64,000 nt of DNA, taken from the NCBI GenBank assembly GCA_023512475.1, contig JAILZL010000002.1:120601-184600 (forward strand). Direction: 5' to 3'. A program made the translations under genes and the position numbers. The DNA is from Syntrophobacterales bacterium (GTDB lineage Bacteria; Desulfobacterota; Desulfobaccia; Desulfobaccales; 0-14-0-80-60-11). Below the pieces are notes generated by a model. The model did not search any database, was not told the origin of the DNA, and saw only the letters and a list, made by a program, of their open reading frames with translations. Every line of letters begins with the position of its first letter. Within the stretch, counting starts at the first letter, position 1. This document shows, one piece after another, positions 34,742 through 45,428 of the stretch.

Positions 34742-36067
34742 CTAAAAAAATCCGCTTTCTGCCGTCGGAAATTCCGTCACCGGCCCGATTTCAGCCAATG
34801 GTTCTTTAACCTGGGCCGCCGGCCCCACCACCAGGGTCACCAACCGCTGGGGGTGCAGGTGCGCTTGTGCCGCCCGCCGGACCTCCTCCAGGGTCACCGC
34901 AGCCACCCTCTCCCGGTAGCGGGCCAGATAATCCAACCCCAGATCATGGAGGCCGATGTTCAGGACCTGGCGGATCAGCGCCCGGGGGGTCTCCAGCCCC
35001 AAGGGGAAGTGCCCGATATAATAGCTCTGGGCCTCCGCCAGCTCCTGGGCCGTGACCCCGGCTTCCTGGACTTCCTGCACCACCCGCTGGATCTCCTTGA
35101 TGGCCAGCGCGGTGTTCCCCGCCGGAGTGAAGGTGGAGATGACAAAGGGGCCCGGGGCCCGGCGCCAGGCAAAGGTGCTGCGGATGCCATAGGTGAGGCC
35201 CAGCTCCGAGCGGATGCGGCCCATGAGGCGGGAGGAGAAGCCCCCCTCCCCCAGGATGTAGTTCAGCAGGCGCACCGGGAAATAGTCCGGGTGGGAGCGG
35301 GGCAGGCCCAGGTGGCCCAGGCGGATCTCGCTTTGGGTGAGCTCCGGCCGATCCAGGAGATAGATGCCGGGGGCCGCCAGCCGCGCCGGGGCCTCCCGCC
35401 AGGCGGGGCTGGCCGGACCCCCGCCCCCCCAGGAGCCGAAATGGCGCGCCGCCGCCTCCACCAGCCGGGGGAAGGGGACCATGCCGACGCAGACCAGCAC
35501 ACTCTCCTCCGGGACGAATTCCCGGGCGTACCAGGCCGTGAGATCCTCCAGTCCCACCGCGTCCACCCGGGCCAGCTCTCCCCGCACCGCATGCCCATAC
35601 GGGGCCCCCTGGAAGAACAGCCGGGTAAAGGTGCGGTTGGCCACCTCCCGGGGATCGTCCATTGCCTGAGTGAGCTCCGCCCGGCGGCGCTCCTTGAGGA
35701 GCGCGAAGTCGTCCGCCGGAAAGGCCGGGGTCAGGGCCACCTCCGCCAGGGTGGCCATCAGGGTCTCCATATCTTCCGCCAGCCCGTCCAGGTGCACGTA
35801 GGTGGCATCCCAGCCGCCCCGGGCGGCCAGGGCGGCGCCCAGGGCCTCGATGTCCTGGGCCAGCTCCAGCTGGCGGCGCCGGCGGGTGCCCTGGGTGAGG
35901 AGCTCCGCCGTCCAGTCCGCCACCCCGGGTTTGTCCGGGGGGTCGGTCTCTGAGCCGCGTTTACACATGAAAGCCAGACTGATCCAGGGCACCCGGGGGT
36001 ATTCCACCCCCAGGAGGCTGAGACCGTTTTTCAGGGTGGCCTGCTGAAGGGCGGCGAGGGCGGCCAT
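34742..36067 (-). CDS. M16-family peptidase homologue, non-catalytic subunit
   Basis: A 441-aa member of the M16 (pitrilysin/processing peptidase) family. The position of the zinc motif reads GVADWTAELLTQGTRRR, so HxxEH is absent and it cannot be a peptidase by itself. It does carry the R/Y substrate-binding motif (RIRSELGLTYGIRS). This complements the upstream gene product, which has HxxEH but no clear R/Y motif, and suggests a heterodimer like mitochondrial processing peptidase and bacterial M16B pairs. The ATG at 36065-36067 follows GGAAGGAG. There is no signal peptide. Confidence 0.9.
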   Translation of the reverse strand: MAALAALQQATLKNGLSLLGVEYPRVPWISLAFMCKRGSETDPPDKPGVADWTAELLTQGTRRRRQLELAQDIEALGAALAARGGWDATYVHLDGLAEDMETLMATLAEVALTPAFPADDFALLKERRRAELTQAMDDPREVANRTFTRLFFQGAPYGHAVRGELARVDAVGLEDLTAWYAREFVPEESVLVCVGMVPFPRLVEAAARHFGSWGGGGPASPAWREAPARLAAPGIYLLDRPELTQSEIRLGHLGLPRSHPDYFPVRLLNYILGEGGFSSRLMGRIRSELGLTYGIRSTFAWRRAPGPFVISTFTPAGNTALAIKEIQRVVQEVQEAGVTAQELAEAQSYYIGHFPLGLETPRALIRQVLNIGLHDLGLDYLARYRERVAAVTLEEVRRAAQAHLHPQRLVTLVVGPAAQVKEPLAEIGPVTEFPTAESGFF

Positions 36068-36108
36068 GCGCTTCTCCTTCCGACTGACGGCGTCCACGGG
36101 CGGGGCGC

Positions 36109-37434
36109 CTAAAAGAGGGGCCCCAGCTCCTGGCTTTCTTCGGGGCTGACCGGCTTCAGGGTGACCACGGTGCGGTTGTCCTCCCGGAGATACTGCCGGG
36201 CCACCCGCAGCACGTCCGCGGCGCTGACCGCGTCATAGGCGGCGAGCAGGCGGTTGGCCAGGGTGGCGTCCCCGGCCTTGAGGTGAAACAGGGCCGCCAT
36301 TAGGCCGCGGTAGAAGGTCTTGGCCAGCCCCTGCACCGTCTGGGCCCGCAGCATCTTTTTGGCCCGGGCCAGCTCCGGGTCGGTGACTCCCTCCTCCTGC
36401 AGCCGCGCCAGGGCCGCCCAGAGGTCGGCCTCCAGGCGGGGCAGGGGCTCCCCCGGGGCCGCCACCGCCCGGATGATGAACAGATCCGGGTCCGCCGCAG
36501 TCCACGGCGGGGGATAGACCTCCGCCTCCAGCTCCGCCGCCCGGCCCGGGCGCACGAATTCCTGGTAGAAGCGGCAGGCCCGGCCCTGGGAGAGGATGGA
36601 GGCCAGCACCATGAGGGGATAGATGTCCGGGTGTCCCAGACCCACGGTGTGGAAGCCGGCAAACAGGGCCTCCATCTGGGAGACCTTCTTGAACACCGCC
36701 CGCCGTTCGCCCCGCTGCGGCGGTTCCACCACCCGCTGCACCTCCCGGGAGCCGGGGGGCAGGTCGCCGAAATAGCGCTGCACCAGCTGATACACCTGCT
36801 CCGGTTCCGCCTCTCCCGCCACCAGGATGAGCATCTCCCCCGGCTGGTAGTGGCGCCGGAAGAAAGCGAGGCAATCCTCCAGCGTCAGGCGGCGCAGGTC
36901 CTGATCCCAGCCGATGATGGGCCACCGGTAGGGGTGGGTGGTGTAGGCGGTGGCAAACAGGAGCTCCTCCACCAGGCCGAAGGGGCTGTCCACACAGCGC
37001 AGTTTGCGCTCACTCAGCACCACCTGACGCTCGGTCTCGAAATTCTCTTCGTCCAGCTTCAGGTGCTTGAGCCGTTCCGCTTCCAGGGACAGGGCCAGCT
37101 CCAGGTGCTCCGCGGGCAGGTTTTCAAAATAGGAGGTGTGATCCCGGGTGGTGAAGGCGTTGACTTCGCCCCCTTTGGCCTGCAGCCGCCGGGAGAACTC
37201 CTCCGGTCCCAGGGTGGCGGTGCCCCGGAACATGAGGTGCTCAAAGAGGTGGGAGATGCCGGTGATCCCCGGCACCTCATGGCGGGAGCCCACGGCATAA
37301 TGCACCTGCACCGACACCACCGGCAGGGTGGGGTCGGGGAGTACCAGAATCTGCAGGCCGTTCTCCAGAGTGAAGGGCACCAGGGCGATTTCCGGATTCC
37401 AGGCACGGGGATCCAGGGCCGCTTCCGGGGGCAT
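36109..37434 (-). CDS. M16-family zinc peptidase, catalytic subunit
   Basis: A 441-aa M16B peptidase with the inverted zinc motif HLFEHLMF (HxxEH) near residue 65 and the downstream glutamate region ENFETERQVVLSE. It degrades or processes peptides, with the pocket closed by its partner (next gene, 41 nt away). The ATG at 37432-37434 follows AGGAGA; the open frame upstream has no family similarity. There is no signal peptide, so it is probably cytosolic. Confidence 0.93.
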   Translation of the reverse strand: MPPEAALDPRAWNPEIALVPFTLENGLQILVLPDPTLPVVSVQVHYAVGSRHEVPGITGISHLFEHLMFRGTATLGPEEFSRRLQAKGGEVNAFTTRDHTSYFENLPAEHLELALSLEAERLKHLKLDEENFETERQVVLSERKLRCVDSPFGLVEELLFATAYTTHPYRWPIIGWDQDLRRLTLEDCLAFFRRHYQPGEMLILVAGEAEPEQVYQLVQRYFGDLPPGSREVQRVVEPPQRGERRAVFKKVSQMEALFAGFHTVGLGHPDIYPLMVLASILSQGRACRFYQEFVRPGRAAELEAEVYPPPWTAADPDLFIIRAVAAPGEPLPRLEADLWAALARLQEEGVTDPELARAKKMLRAQTVQGLAKTFYRGLMAALFHLKAGDATLANRLLAAYDAVSAADVLRVARQYLREDNRTVVTLKPVSPEESQELGPLF

Positions 37435-37550
37435 CTCGGGTTCTCCTCTCCTGTGGCTGTGGTCCGGCCAGGGCCGGGAGGCCCGGCTGCGGGGGGCGTC
37501 CCCCCGCCGGCAAAGGGGCGCGGCCCAAAAGAGCGCGGTGCCGGGCCGCC

Positions 37551-38516
37551 TCAGCGCCCCGGCGCCGGATAGCCGGCCCAATGGCGCACCAGGGCTTCGT
37601 CCACCTGAATTCTCAGGGGTTGGGTCTCCTGAATGGGGATGCCGGCGGGGCTCTCCCCTGCCAGCACCCGCCGGGCCAGGGCGGCGGCTTCCCGCCCCAG
37701 GGCCTCATAGTCCAGGGTGAGGGTCAGAATGGCCCCGGGCTCCGCAATCTCCGGGTGGCCGTTCACCACCATCACCCGGCGCTCCCGGCCCAGGGCCAGC
37801 ACCGAGGGGGCATAGCGGGCCGCCGTGGTGGCGGGAGGCAGATAGAGAACCTTCGCCCCCCGGGCCGTCAGGCGGCCAAGCGCCTCCCCGTCCTCATCCG
37901 GGCCGGAGGCCTTTTCCATTACTGCGGGGAGGCCCAGCTCGCGGGCCGTCCGCTCAAAGGCCTGGGCCACCTCCAGGGCAGCCCCGTCCTGGGGATCGTA
38001 GAGCAAACCCCAGGTCCGGGGGCCGAAAAGGGAGGTGGCCTGCCTCAGGGCCTGGGCCACCGGCGGCGGCGAGGCCAGCCCGGTGACGTTGCGCTGATGG
38101 AATTCGGGTCTCCTGGGGTCCCAAGCGGCATGGCTGAAATAGGGGTTGGCCACCATGGCAAAGATCACGGGCCGCTGCTTCTCTTTTGGGGCCAGCATCA
38201 TCAGGACCGGGGTCCCCAGGACGATGAACAGCGGCGGCCGGGCGGCCCGCAGACGCCTGAGGGTCTCCGCCCCTTCCTCGCCGTAGGGGGGGAGGGTGAC
38301 CAGCTCCACCGGCCGGGGGGCCAAGCCTGCCTCCAGTCCGGCCACCACCTGGCGCAACCGGGGGGAGTCCGGGGCGCCCACCACCACCAGGGGCCGGGGC
38401 TCCCCCTTACTGCAGGCGGCCAGGAGCACCAGGACCAGCAGCCAGAAGGGCCAGCCGCCTGGTCGGACTCCCGGGGAAATCCGGCGGGTGCCGGCGCCGG
38501 GCCTGCGGCCCCGCAT
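37551..38516 (-). CDS. ABC-type substrate-binding lipoprotein
   Basis: A 321-aa protein of the ABC_sub_bind family (TrpX/YckB-like binding proteins). It has a short hydrophobic leader and the lipobox LLAACS, so it is a lipoprotein anchored outside the inner membrane. Two Rossmann-like lobes follow (LVVVGAPDSPRLRQVVAGL; TWGLLYDPQDGAALEVAQAF; KVLYLPPATTAARYAP). The start is the ATG that overlaps the lepB stop (TGATG); an upstream in-frame ATG at 38544-38546 lies inside lepB. The cognate permease and ATPase genes are not adjacent, so the ligand is unknown. Confidence 0.82.
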   Translation of the reverse strand: MRGRRPGAGTRRISPGVRPGGWPFWLLVLVLLAACSKGEPRPLVVVGAPDSPRLRQVVAGLEAGLAPRPVELVTLPPYGEEGAETLRRLRAARPPLFIVLGTPVLMMLAPKEKQRPVIFAMVANPYFSHAAWDPRRPEFHQRNVTGLASPPPVAQALRQATSLFGPRTWGLLYDPQDGAALEVAQAFERTARELGLPAVMEKASGPDEDGEALGRLTARGAKVLYLPPATTAARYAPSVLALGRERRVMVVNGHPEIAEPGAILTLTLDYEALGREAAALARRVLAGESPAGIPIQETQPLRIQVDEALVRHWAGYPAPGR

Positions 38517-39256
38517 CAGTGGATCAGCTTGCCGATACGGTTCCACCTGACTTCAAAGGCTTCCGTATCCCAGGCAAAAGTGGTGACCAGACCGCGCAAT
38601 CCCTTGAAAAAGGCCAGGTAGACCGGCAGGGAGTGATCGCCTTTCCAGGAGAAATAGATGATGAAGGCCTTGCCCCGCAGGGCATCCAGGTGCACGAAGC
38701 CCCAGAAGCGGCTGTCATAGCTGTGATCCCGGTTGTCTCCCAGGACGAAATAGGAATCCGGAGGCACTTCCACGGGACCGAAATTGTCCCGGGCCCCCTC
38801 CTCAGGGCGGACCGGAGGCGGCAGAATCTCCGGATCGGAAAAGGCCGCCTGGGGGGTCTCCAGGGGCTGGCCGTTGATGAGCACCTTCTTGTTGACGATC
38901 TGCACCCGCTCCCCCGGCAGGCCCACCACCCGCTTGATGTAGTCCTTGGAGGGGTCCCGGGGGAAGATGAAGACCACCACATCCCCCCGCCGGGGCCGGC
39001 TGACGGGGATGAGGACCTTGTTGGTGAAGGGGTTGCGGATGCCGTAGATGAACTTGTTCACCAGCAGGTAGTCCCCGATGTGCAGGGTGGGGAGCATGGA
39101 CCCCGAGGGGATGGAGAAGGCCTGCACCAAAAAGGCCCGGATGATGAGGGCCAGGATGACGGCGATGAGGAGGGCCTCGCCGTATTCCCGGGCCAGGGAT
39201 TTCTTCCGGGCCGGAGGCGACTCCGGGGGTGAGGCGTTGGGACGGGTGGTGAGCAT
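38516..39256 (-). CDS. lepB: Signal peptidase I
   Basis: Cleaves signal peptides from Sec and Tat substrates at the outer face of the membrane. The 246-aa protein has one N-terminal membrane helix (ALLIAVILALIIRAFLVQAF). Then come the catalytic Ser53 in IPSGSMLPTL, the general base Lys108 in YIKRVVGLPGE and box E GDNRDHSYDSRFWGFV. The ATG at 39254-39256 is taken; a GTG six codons earlier is possible. It follows the rubredoxin gene by 54 nt. Confidence 0.95.
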   Translation of the reverse strand: MLTTRPNASPPESPPARKKSLAREYGEALLIAVILALIIRAFLVQAFSIPSGSMLPTLHIGDYLLVNKFIYGIRNPFTNKVLIPVSRPRRGDVVVFIFPRDPSKDYIKRVVGLPGERVQIVNKKVLINGQPLETPQAAFSDPEILPPPVRPEEGARDNFGPVEVPPDSYFVLGDNRDHSYDSRFWGFVHLDALRGKAFIIYFSWKGDHSLPVYLAFFKGLRGLVTTFAWDTEAFEVRWNRIGKLIH

Positions 39257-39310
39257 GATCTCGGGCCGGACCACTCCCGTCGCCGCCTACGGCAACGGGA
39301 GCGGTTCAGG

Positions 39311-39472
39311 TCAGTCCACCGGGCTGAACTGGTCCTTGCTGGCGCCGCAGATGGGGCAGACCCAATCCGCCGGCAGATTCTCGAAGGGAGTGTTGGGGGG
39401 CACATTGCCGTCCGGGTCACCCGCCGCCGGGTCGTAAATATAACCACAGACTTCACATTGGTATTTTTTCAT
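39311..39472 (-). CDS. Rubredoxin
   Basis: A 53-aa rubredoxin, read directly from the minus strand. It starts [19 protein letters not shown] and ends [19 protein letters not shown], with the two CxxCG pairs that hold a single Fe, plus the conserved aromatic and Pro core residues. It carries electrons to oxygen-detoxifying or other cytosolic partners. AAGGAGA precedes the ATG, and a promoter candidate lies at 39535-39563. It is first in a run leading into lepB. Confidence 0.95.
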   Translation of the reverse strand: MKKYQCEVCGYIYDPAAGDPDGNVPPNTPFENLPADWVCPICGASKDQFSPVD

Positions 39473-39534
39473 GCCGGTCTCCTTGTCGGCCGTCCCCGCC
39501 CCACGGGCCGTTGCGGGACGGCCAAATTCACCAT

Positions 39535-39563
39535 ATATTTACCCCCCTGCCCGGGCAAGTCAA
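39535..39563 (-). promoter_or_regulatory. Sigma-70-type promoter for rubredoxin-lepB
   Basis: The minus strand has TTGACT (39558-39563), 17 bp, AAATAT (39535-39540) within an A+T-rich patch. The leader to the rubredoxin ATG is about 55-60 nt. Confidence 0.4.
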
Positions 39564-39678
39564 CCCCTTTCGGCCGGGGGGCCGGGAAAAATCGCCTTTC
39601 TCTGGACCGCAAGCCCCCTTTCTGGCACAATGGAGCAACATCAGCCCCGGGCCTCCAGGGCCCCAAGGGAGGGACGCC

Positions 39679-39963
39679 ATGGCTCTATTTGTGATGTTCG
39701 GCAAGTATTCGGCGGAAGGCGTCAAAGGCATCAGCGCCCAGCGCACCCAGCAGGCGGAGGAGACCATCCGGAAATTCGGGGGCAGCGTCAGCGGCATGTA
39801 CGCCCTGCTGGGAGAGAAGGATCTGCTCCTGATCACGGACTTCCCGGATATCGGCGCCGCCATGCAGGCCTCGGTGGCCTTAAGCAGGCTCACCGGGATT
39901 GCCTTTTCCACCGCGCCGGCGGTGACGGTGGCGGAGTTCGACCGCCTCATGGCCGGGCTGTAA
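39679..39963 (+). CDS. GYD-domain protein (94 aa)
   Basis: A small ferredoxin-like-fold protein of the GYD family. Features are the first strand FVMFGKYSAEGVKGI, a helix with conserved Arg, the central GGSVSGMYALLGEKDLLLI and DFPDIGAAMQASVAL. These proteins are common in anaerobes and archaea and lack a proven function. The ATG follows AAGGGAGGG. It stands alone, divergent from rubredoxin and convergent with the HAD gene. Confidence 0.85.
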   Translation: MALFVMFGKYSAEGVKGISAQRTQQAEETIRKFGGSVSGMYALLGEKDLLLITDFPDIGAAMQASVALSRLTGIAFSTAPAVTVAEFDRLMAGL

Positions 39964-40015
39964 GGACCGTCCCCCGGAAAGTTCCCGCCGCCCGGCCCCC
40001 GGGGCTCCGGCGCCT

Positions 40016-40645
40016 TCAGCCTTCCCGGGCCAGCCGGCGGATAAGGTCCGGGGCCTCGGCGAAGGACTCGAGATGATAGTCCGCCGCCAGGGCCGGGTTG
40101 CGGTAGGCCACCAGGCGGACGCCGGCATTACGGGCAAAGGCCTCGTCCACGGCCGAATCCCCGATGTATAAGGCCTCCTCCGGCCGCAGCCGGAAGTGTT
40201 CCAGGATGCGCCAGAAGGCCTCGGGGTGAGGTTTGGGGTGGGTGACGTCCAGAGCGGAGACCACCAGGTCAAAGCAGTCCCGGAGGCCGTGGTGCGTCAG
40301 CACCGTGTGGGTGGTGGTGGTGCGGTTGGTGGCCACCGCGGTGCGGTAGCGGGGCCGGAGAAAGCGGAGGAATTCCCGCAGGTGGGGCATCTCCACCATC
40401 AGGGGGATGAAGGGGCGGTAATCCAGGGTGCGGCAATACTCCAGGACCTCCGGCAGACGGGGGTCCCCCTGGAAGAGGTATTCCACCGACTCCCGGTAGG
40501 TGTGGCTGTGGACATAGTCCACCTGGGCCTCCGCCATGGGCCCCCGGCCGAAATGCGCCAGGATGCTGTTGTAAAAGGCGATGTTGGCGTCCCGGGAATC
40601 AAAAAGGACGCCGTCACAGTCGAAGCCCACCAGTTTCAGCACCAT
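40016..40645 (-). CDS. HAD-superfamily phosphatase (phosphoglycolate phosphatase-like)
   Basis: A 209-aa HAD hydrolase with motif I GFDCDGVLFDS (nucleophile and acid Asp), a helical cap, motif II region VATNRTTT, motif III Lys in HPKPHPEAF and motif IV YIGDSAVDE. This is the Gph/PgmB-like subclass, dephosphorylating small sugar- or glycolate-phosphates in the cytosol; the substrate is not determined. A TTGACA-containing promoter candidate lies at 40876-40904. Confidence 0.88.
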   Translation of the reverse strand: MVLKLVGFDCDGVLFDSRDANIAFYNSILAHFGRGPMAEAQVDYVHSHTYRESVEYLFQGDPRLPEVLEYCRTLDYRPFIPLMVEMPHLREFLRFLRPRYRTAVATNRTTTTHTVLTHHGLRDCFDLVVSALDVTHPKPHPEAFWRILEHFRLRPEEALYIGDSAVDEAFARNAGVRLVAYRNPALAADYHLESFAEAPDLIRRLAREG

Positions 40646-40875
40646 TGACCTCAAAGGCGGGGCCGGCGGGAGCGGTCCCCGGCAAAGCTCTTCATTTCGG
40701 CGGCAGGGGCGGGGCCGGCCGGAATCCCCCCTCCCCTCCGCCCCGCCGGGAATGCCCGGCTGCTCCGGCTAAAGGCAGGCCCGCTCCCCCGCCGCTTGAG
40801 ACCGCCGCCGGGAGGGCCAGGCTCTCACGGACAGGGAGGCGGCTGCCCCTCCGGACGCCCCTCTCCCACCCCTTG

Positions 40876-40904
40876 AGCTTACCGGGCCTCCGTGGCCCTG
40901 TCAA
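40876..40904 (-). promoter_or_regulatory. Sigma-70-type promoter candidate for the HAD phosphatase gene
   Basis: The minus strand has a perfect TTGACA (40899-40904), 17 bp, then a poor TAAGCT (40876-40881). It lies just past the 3' end of cheB. Confidence 0.35.
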
Positions 40905-40911
40905 CCGGCCG

Positions 40912-42365
<1,454 letters not shown>

Positions 42366-42800
42366 CTATATTTTTTCCACGAAGACCTCCAGACTGTCAT
42401 CGTCCACCAGCAGCAGCAGATGATTGAGGCTGAGGCGGAAGAGGGGGCTTCCCAGGTCCAGGAGCCGGGACTGGGGCGGCTGGAGGTGGAAGGCGGGGGA
42501 GGCCCCTTCCCGGGCCAGGAAGCTGCCGGCCACCATGTTGGCCCCCTCCTGCACCGCATCTCGGATCTGCTCCACGGTGGGGTCGTTGGTGGCCAGGCCC
42601 AGGAAATTGGCGGCCATTTTCCGGGCCAGGGACTGGGGCACGGTGAGGCCGATGCGGAAGGCGCGCGGCCCCTGCACCGGGACCCAGGCCTGCACGCCCG
42701 GCCCCTTAAACACCGGCGGCTCCAGAAGGGGGGGTTCCGGAAAGAGGAAAAACATGCTTTCAAAGACTTCAAAAGTCGCAGCCTTCAAGTTCTCCAGCAT
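42366..42800 (-). CDS. CheX/CheC-like chemotaxis phosphatase domain protein
   Basis: A 144-aa protein whose central helix DAVQEGANMVAGSFL carries the E-x2-N signature of CheC/CheX/FliY phosphatases, which dephosphorylate CheY-P. A second, C-terminal copy of the motif is not obvious, as in CheX-type one-site proteins. It begins inside the 3' end of the upstream cheY-like gene (32-nt overlap), pairing a receiver with its likely phosphatase. Confidence 0.75.
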   Translation of the reverse strand: MLENLKAATFEVFESMFFLFPEPPLLEPPVFKGPGVQAWVPVQGPRAFRIGLTVPQSLARKMAANFLGLATNDPTVEQIRDAVQEGANMVAGSFLAREGASPAFHLQPPQSRLLDLGSPLFRLSLNHLLLLVDDDSLEVFVEKI

Positions 42801-43188
42801 CGGGTGTGCCCACCTCCCCCAGCAGGGTGCTCAACTGCCGCCGGATGGTTTCCGGTTTGAAGGGTTTTTTGATGTAGCCCGCCACGCCCAGGCGGCGGAA
42901 GGGCGCCAGGACCTCCTCCCGGGACTCAGTACTCACCACCACCACCGGGATGGTTTTCCACAGGGGGTGGCCTTTGAGGGCGGTGATGAAGGCGTTGCCG
43001 TCCATTTCCGGCATGTGAATATCGGACAGCACCAGGTCCACCCAGTGCTGCTCCAGGATGGCCAGCCCTTCCCGGCCGTTGGCCCCTTCGAAACAGCGGC
43101 CCAGGTTGAACCCCGAGATGGCCAGGATCTTCCGGATCAGCGCCCGCATAGTGGCGGAATCATCCACGATGAGCACGTTGTACGGCAT
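42769..43188 (-). CDS. CheY-like response regulator (second copy in the cluster)
   Basis: A 139-aa single receiver domain: IVDDSATMR, phospho-Asp in LVLSDIHMPEMDG, Thr/Ser switch in VVVSTES and the conserved Lys in IKKPFKPE. It lacks an output domain, so it acts by binding, either at the motor or as a phosphate sink. It overlaps both neighbours (29 nt with the HDOD gene, 32 nt with the CheX-like gene), a translationally coupled trio. Confidence 0.92.
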   Translation of the reverse strand: MPYNVLIVDDSATMRALIRKILAISGFNLGRCFEGANGREGLAILEQHWVDLVLSDIHMPEMDGNAFITALKGHPLWKTIPVVVVSTESREEVLAPFRRLGVAGYIKKPFKPETIRRQLSTLLGEVGTPDAGELEGCDF

Positions 43189-44044
43189 GGCCGTCCCCCA
43201 CCAGTCCGAAGAATACCTTGGCTTCCCCCCAGGAGCTGCCGAAATGCATCAGCAGGCGCTCCAGGTCCCGCTCCCGGAGGTTGAAGTGGTGCAGCACCTG
43301 GGGAAACCCGTCATAGGCCAGGCCTTCGTTGCCCAGATCCTGGCCGAACATCATCACCAAAAGGTCCGCCAGGTAGATGAGGAGCACCATGTCATCCGAA
43401 AAGGCCTCGGGTCGGTCCAGGTGATGATAGTGGATCACCAGCCGCAGGCGGTTGGGGAAATCCCAGATGCGGGCCATTTCGCCCCCCACCTCGGCGTGGC
43501 TGATGCCCAGCACCAGTTTCTCCGCCTGCTGAAAGGGGAGGCCCCGTTTCTCCACCACTGCCATGATCTGGGAGAATTTCTGTTCCACATAGAGGCTTAA
43601 GACGATCTTGCCGATGTCATGCAGCAGGCCGGCGGTGAAGGCGGTGGTGCGCTCGGTGGCCGCCAGTTCCCGGGCCAAAAGGTCGGCCATGAGGGCGCAG
43701 CTGATGGAGTGGCGCCACAGGCCGTGGTGCTCCTGGAAATAGCCCGGGGTGCCGTTGGCGAACAGCCGGGTGGCGCCGCTGGCGATAATGATCTTCAACA
43801 GCTCCTGGGTCCCCAGAAGCAGCAGGGCCTGATGGAGGGAATGGATCTCCCGCCGCAATCCGAAATAGGCGGAGTTGCTGATGCGCAGGATATTGGCGGT
43901 GATCCCGGGATCGAATTTCACCACCTCCACCAGCTCCTCAATGCTGACCTCGGGCTGGTTCACCAGGGTCAGGGCCCGTTGCGCCACCACCGGGAAGGGG
44001 GGGAGATGCTTCAGCGACCGCAGGATCTGGGGAATGAGACTCAT
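43160..44044 (-). CDS. HDOD-domain signalling protein
   Basis: A 294-aa protein, mostly one HDOD domain (degenerate HD hydrolase fold): LPPFPVVAQRAL at the start, KFDPGITANILRISNSAYF, and AGLLHDIGKIVL where a His-Asp pair remains, followed by HAEVGGEMARIW. HDOD proteins in chemotaxis and regulatory clusters act as protein-binding modules more often than as phosphodiesterases. It lies 11 nt after cheD. Confidence 0.9.
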   Translation of the reverse strand: MSLIPQILRSLKHLPPFPVVAQRALTLVNQPEVSIEELVEVVKFDPGITANILRISNSAYFGLRREIHSLHQALLLLGTQELLKIIIASGATRLFANGTPGYFQEHHGLWRHSISCALMADLLARELAATERTTAFTAGLLHDIGKIVLSLYVEQKFSQIMAVVEKRGLPFQQAEKLVLGISHAEVGGEMARIWDFPNRLRLVIHYHHLDRPEAFSDDMVLLIYLADLLVMMFGQDLGNEGLAYDGFPQVLHHFNLRERDLERLLMHFGSSWGEAKVFFGLVGDGHAVQRAHRG

Positions 44045-44055
44045 GGCCCGCTCAC

Positions 44056-44535
44056 CTATAATTCCACGAGATTCTGCCCGATGACTTTGACCCAGACCCG
44101 GCCGCTGGCCAGGTCCAGAAACATGGTCCGGGGCTTGGCGCCCCCCACCTCTTCATTGTCCACCAGCACGTTGTTCCGGAGAAAGATCCGGCGCAGGGCG
44201 GCGTAGTTGCGGCGGCCGATCTGGAAGTGCTCCTCGCCCCCCAGGACCTGGCCGCCCCCGGCCACCTTCACCTTCAGGCGGGCCTTGCTGGCCCCCAGGG
44301 CGTAGCATTCCCGAAACAGCCGGGGGATGCCGGTGTCCGCAAACATATAGGGATTTTCCGCCGCCCGGGCCGGATCCAGGGAGGAGTCCGGCAGCATGTA
44401 GTGCAACAGGCCCCCCACCCGGGCCTGGGGGTCATAGACGGCCACCCCGATACAGGACCCCAGGGCGTGCGTCACCAGCAGGTGGCTGGCCTGGTTGCTC
44501 ACCTTCATATCCGCCACCCCCACCACCACGGTCAC
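44056..44535 (-). CDS. cheD: Chemoreceptor glutamine deamidase CheD
   Basis: Deamidates Gln residues of chemoreceptors and often pairs with CheC/CheX. The 159-aa protein begins at a GTG 11 nt after the cheR stop, giving (M)TVVVGVADMKVS. The Cys-His catalytic residues are visible in HALGSCIGVAVYD and GGLLHYMLPDS. The longer upstream frame only reads the cheR gene out of frame. Confidence 0.93.
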   Translation of the reverse strand: MTVVVGVADMKVSNQASHLLVTHALGSCIGVAVYDPQARVGGLLHYMLPDSSLDPARAAENPYMFADTGIPRLFRECYALGASKARLKVKVAGGGQVLGGEEHFQIGRRNYAALRRIFLRNNVLVDNEEVGGAKPRTMFLDLASGRVWVKVIGQNLVEL

Positions 44536-44546
44536 CCGACCGGGGC

Positions 44547-45428
44547 CTATTTCCGATAGATCGTGGGGCGGATGTACGCGAAGCGATGGCTGAGATTGCA
44601 CAGGCTCTCCGAGTGTCCGATGAACAGGTAGCCCCCGGGGGTGAGGCCTTGGTAGAATTTGCCAATCACCTCGGCCTGGGTCTCTTTCTCGAAATAAATC
44701 ATCACATTCCGGCAGAAGATCACCTCCACCCCGTCCGTGAAGGGGAGGGGGCCCGTCAGGTTGTGGCGGAAGAAATGCACCATCTCCTTGAGTTGGGGCT
44801 TCACCTGCACATAACCCTCCCAGCGGCCCACACCCCGGAGGAAATAGCGCCGCCGCCACTCCGGGGGCAGAGGCGTGAGGCGCTCCCCAGGGTAGATCCC
44901 CCGCCGGGCGCTGGCCAGCACCTGGGTGTTGAGGTCTGAGGCCAGGATGGTGCTCTGCCTCGCTTCGGCCTCCGGCAGGGCCTCCCACAGCACCATGGCC
45001 AGGGTGTAAGGCTCCTCGCCGGTGGAGCAGCCGGCGCTCCAGAACCGCAAGCCCCTCCGGCTCCGGCCCTCCCGGTGCCAGGCGGGCAGAAGCTCCCGGA
45101 GCAGAAACTCAAAATGGGCCGGCTCCCGCCAAAAGGCCGTCTGGTTGGTGGAGATGGCGTCCAGCAGCCGGGTGAGCTCGGCGCCGCTGCCATCGGCCGT
45201 CACCAGGCGGTAGTAGTCCCGGAAGCTGGCCAGACCCCGCTCCCGCAGAAGCTTCCCCAGGCGGGCCTGCACCAGCTCCCGCTTCTGCTCACCTAAGGAG
45301 ATGCCGGCGTGGCGCTTGACCAGCTCCCGGATGAGGTCGAACTCCCGCCCGGAGAGGGGCGGGACCGCCCCCGGGGCCACGGCCTCTGAGCGGCCCAGAA
45401 GGGAAGATCCCTGGCTCTGCGGCTCCAT
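44547..45428 (-). CDS. cheR: Chemotaxis protein methyltransferase CheR
   Basis: Transfers methyl from SAM to receptor glutamates. The 293-aa protein has the N-terminal helical CheR domain (REFDLIRELVKRHAGISL; ISTNQTAFWRE) and the methyltransferase core RFWSAGCSTGEEPYTLAM, then DVIFCRN-equivalent VEVIFCRNVMIYF and GGYLFIGHSESL. The ATG at 45426-45428 is chosen because the frame before it is Gly/Pro-rich noise. Confidence 0.96.
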   Translation of the reverse strand: MEPQSQGSSLLGRSEAVAPGAVPPLSGREFDLIRELVKRHAGISLGEQKRELVQARLGKLLRERGLASFRDYYRLVTADGSGAELTRLLDAISTNQTAFWREPAHFEFLLRELLPAWHREGRSRRGLRFWSAGCSTGEEPYTLAMVLWEALPEAEARQSTILASDLNTQVLASARRGIYPGERLTPLPPEWRRRYFLRGVGRWEGYVQVKPQLKEMVHFFRHNLTGPLPFTDGVEVIFCRNVMIYFEKETQAEVIGKFYQGLTPGGYLFIGHSESLCNLSHRFAYIRPTIYRK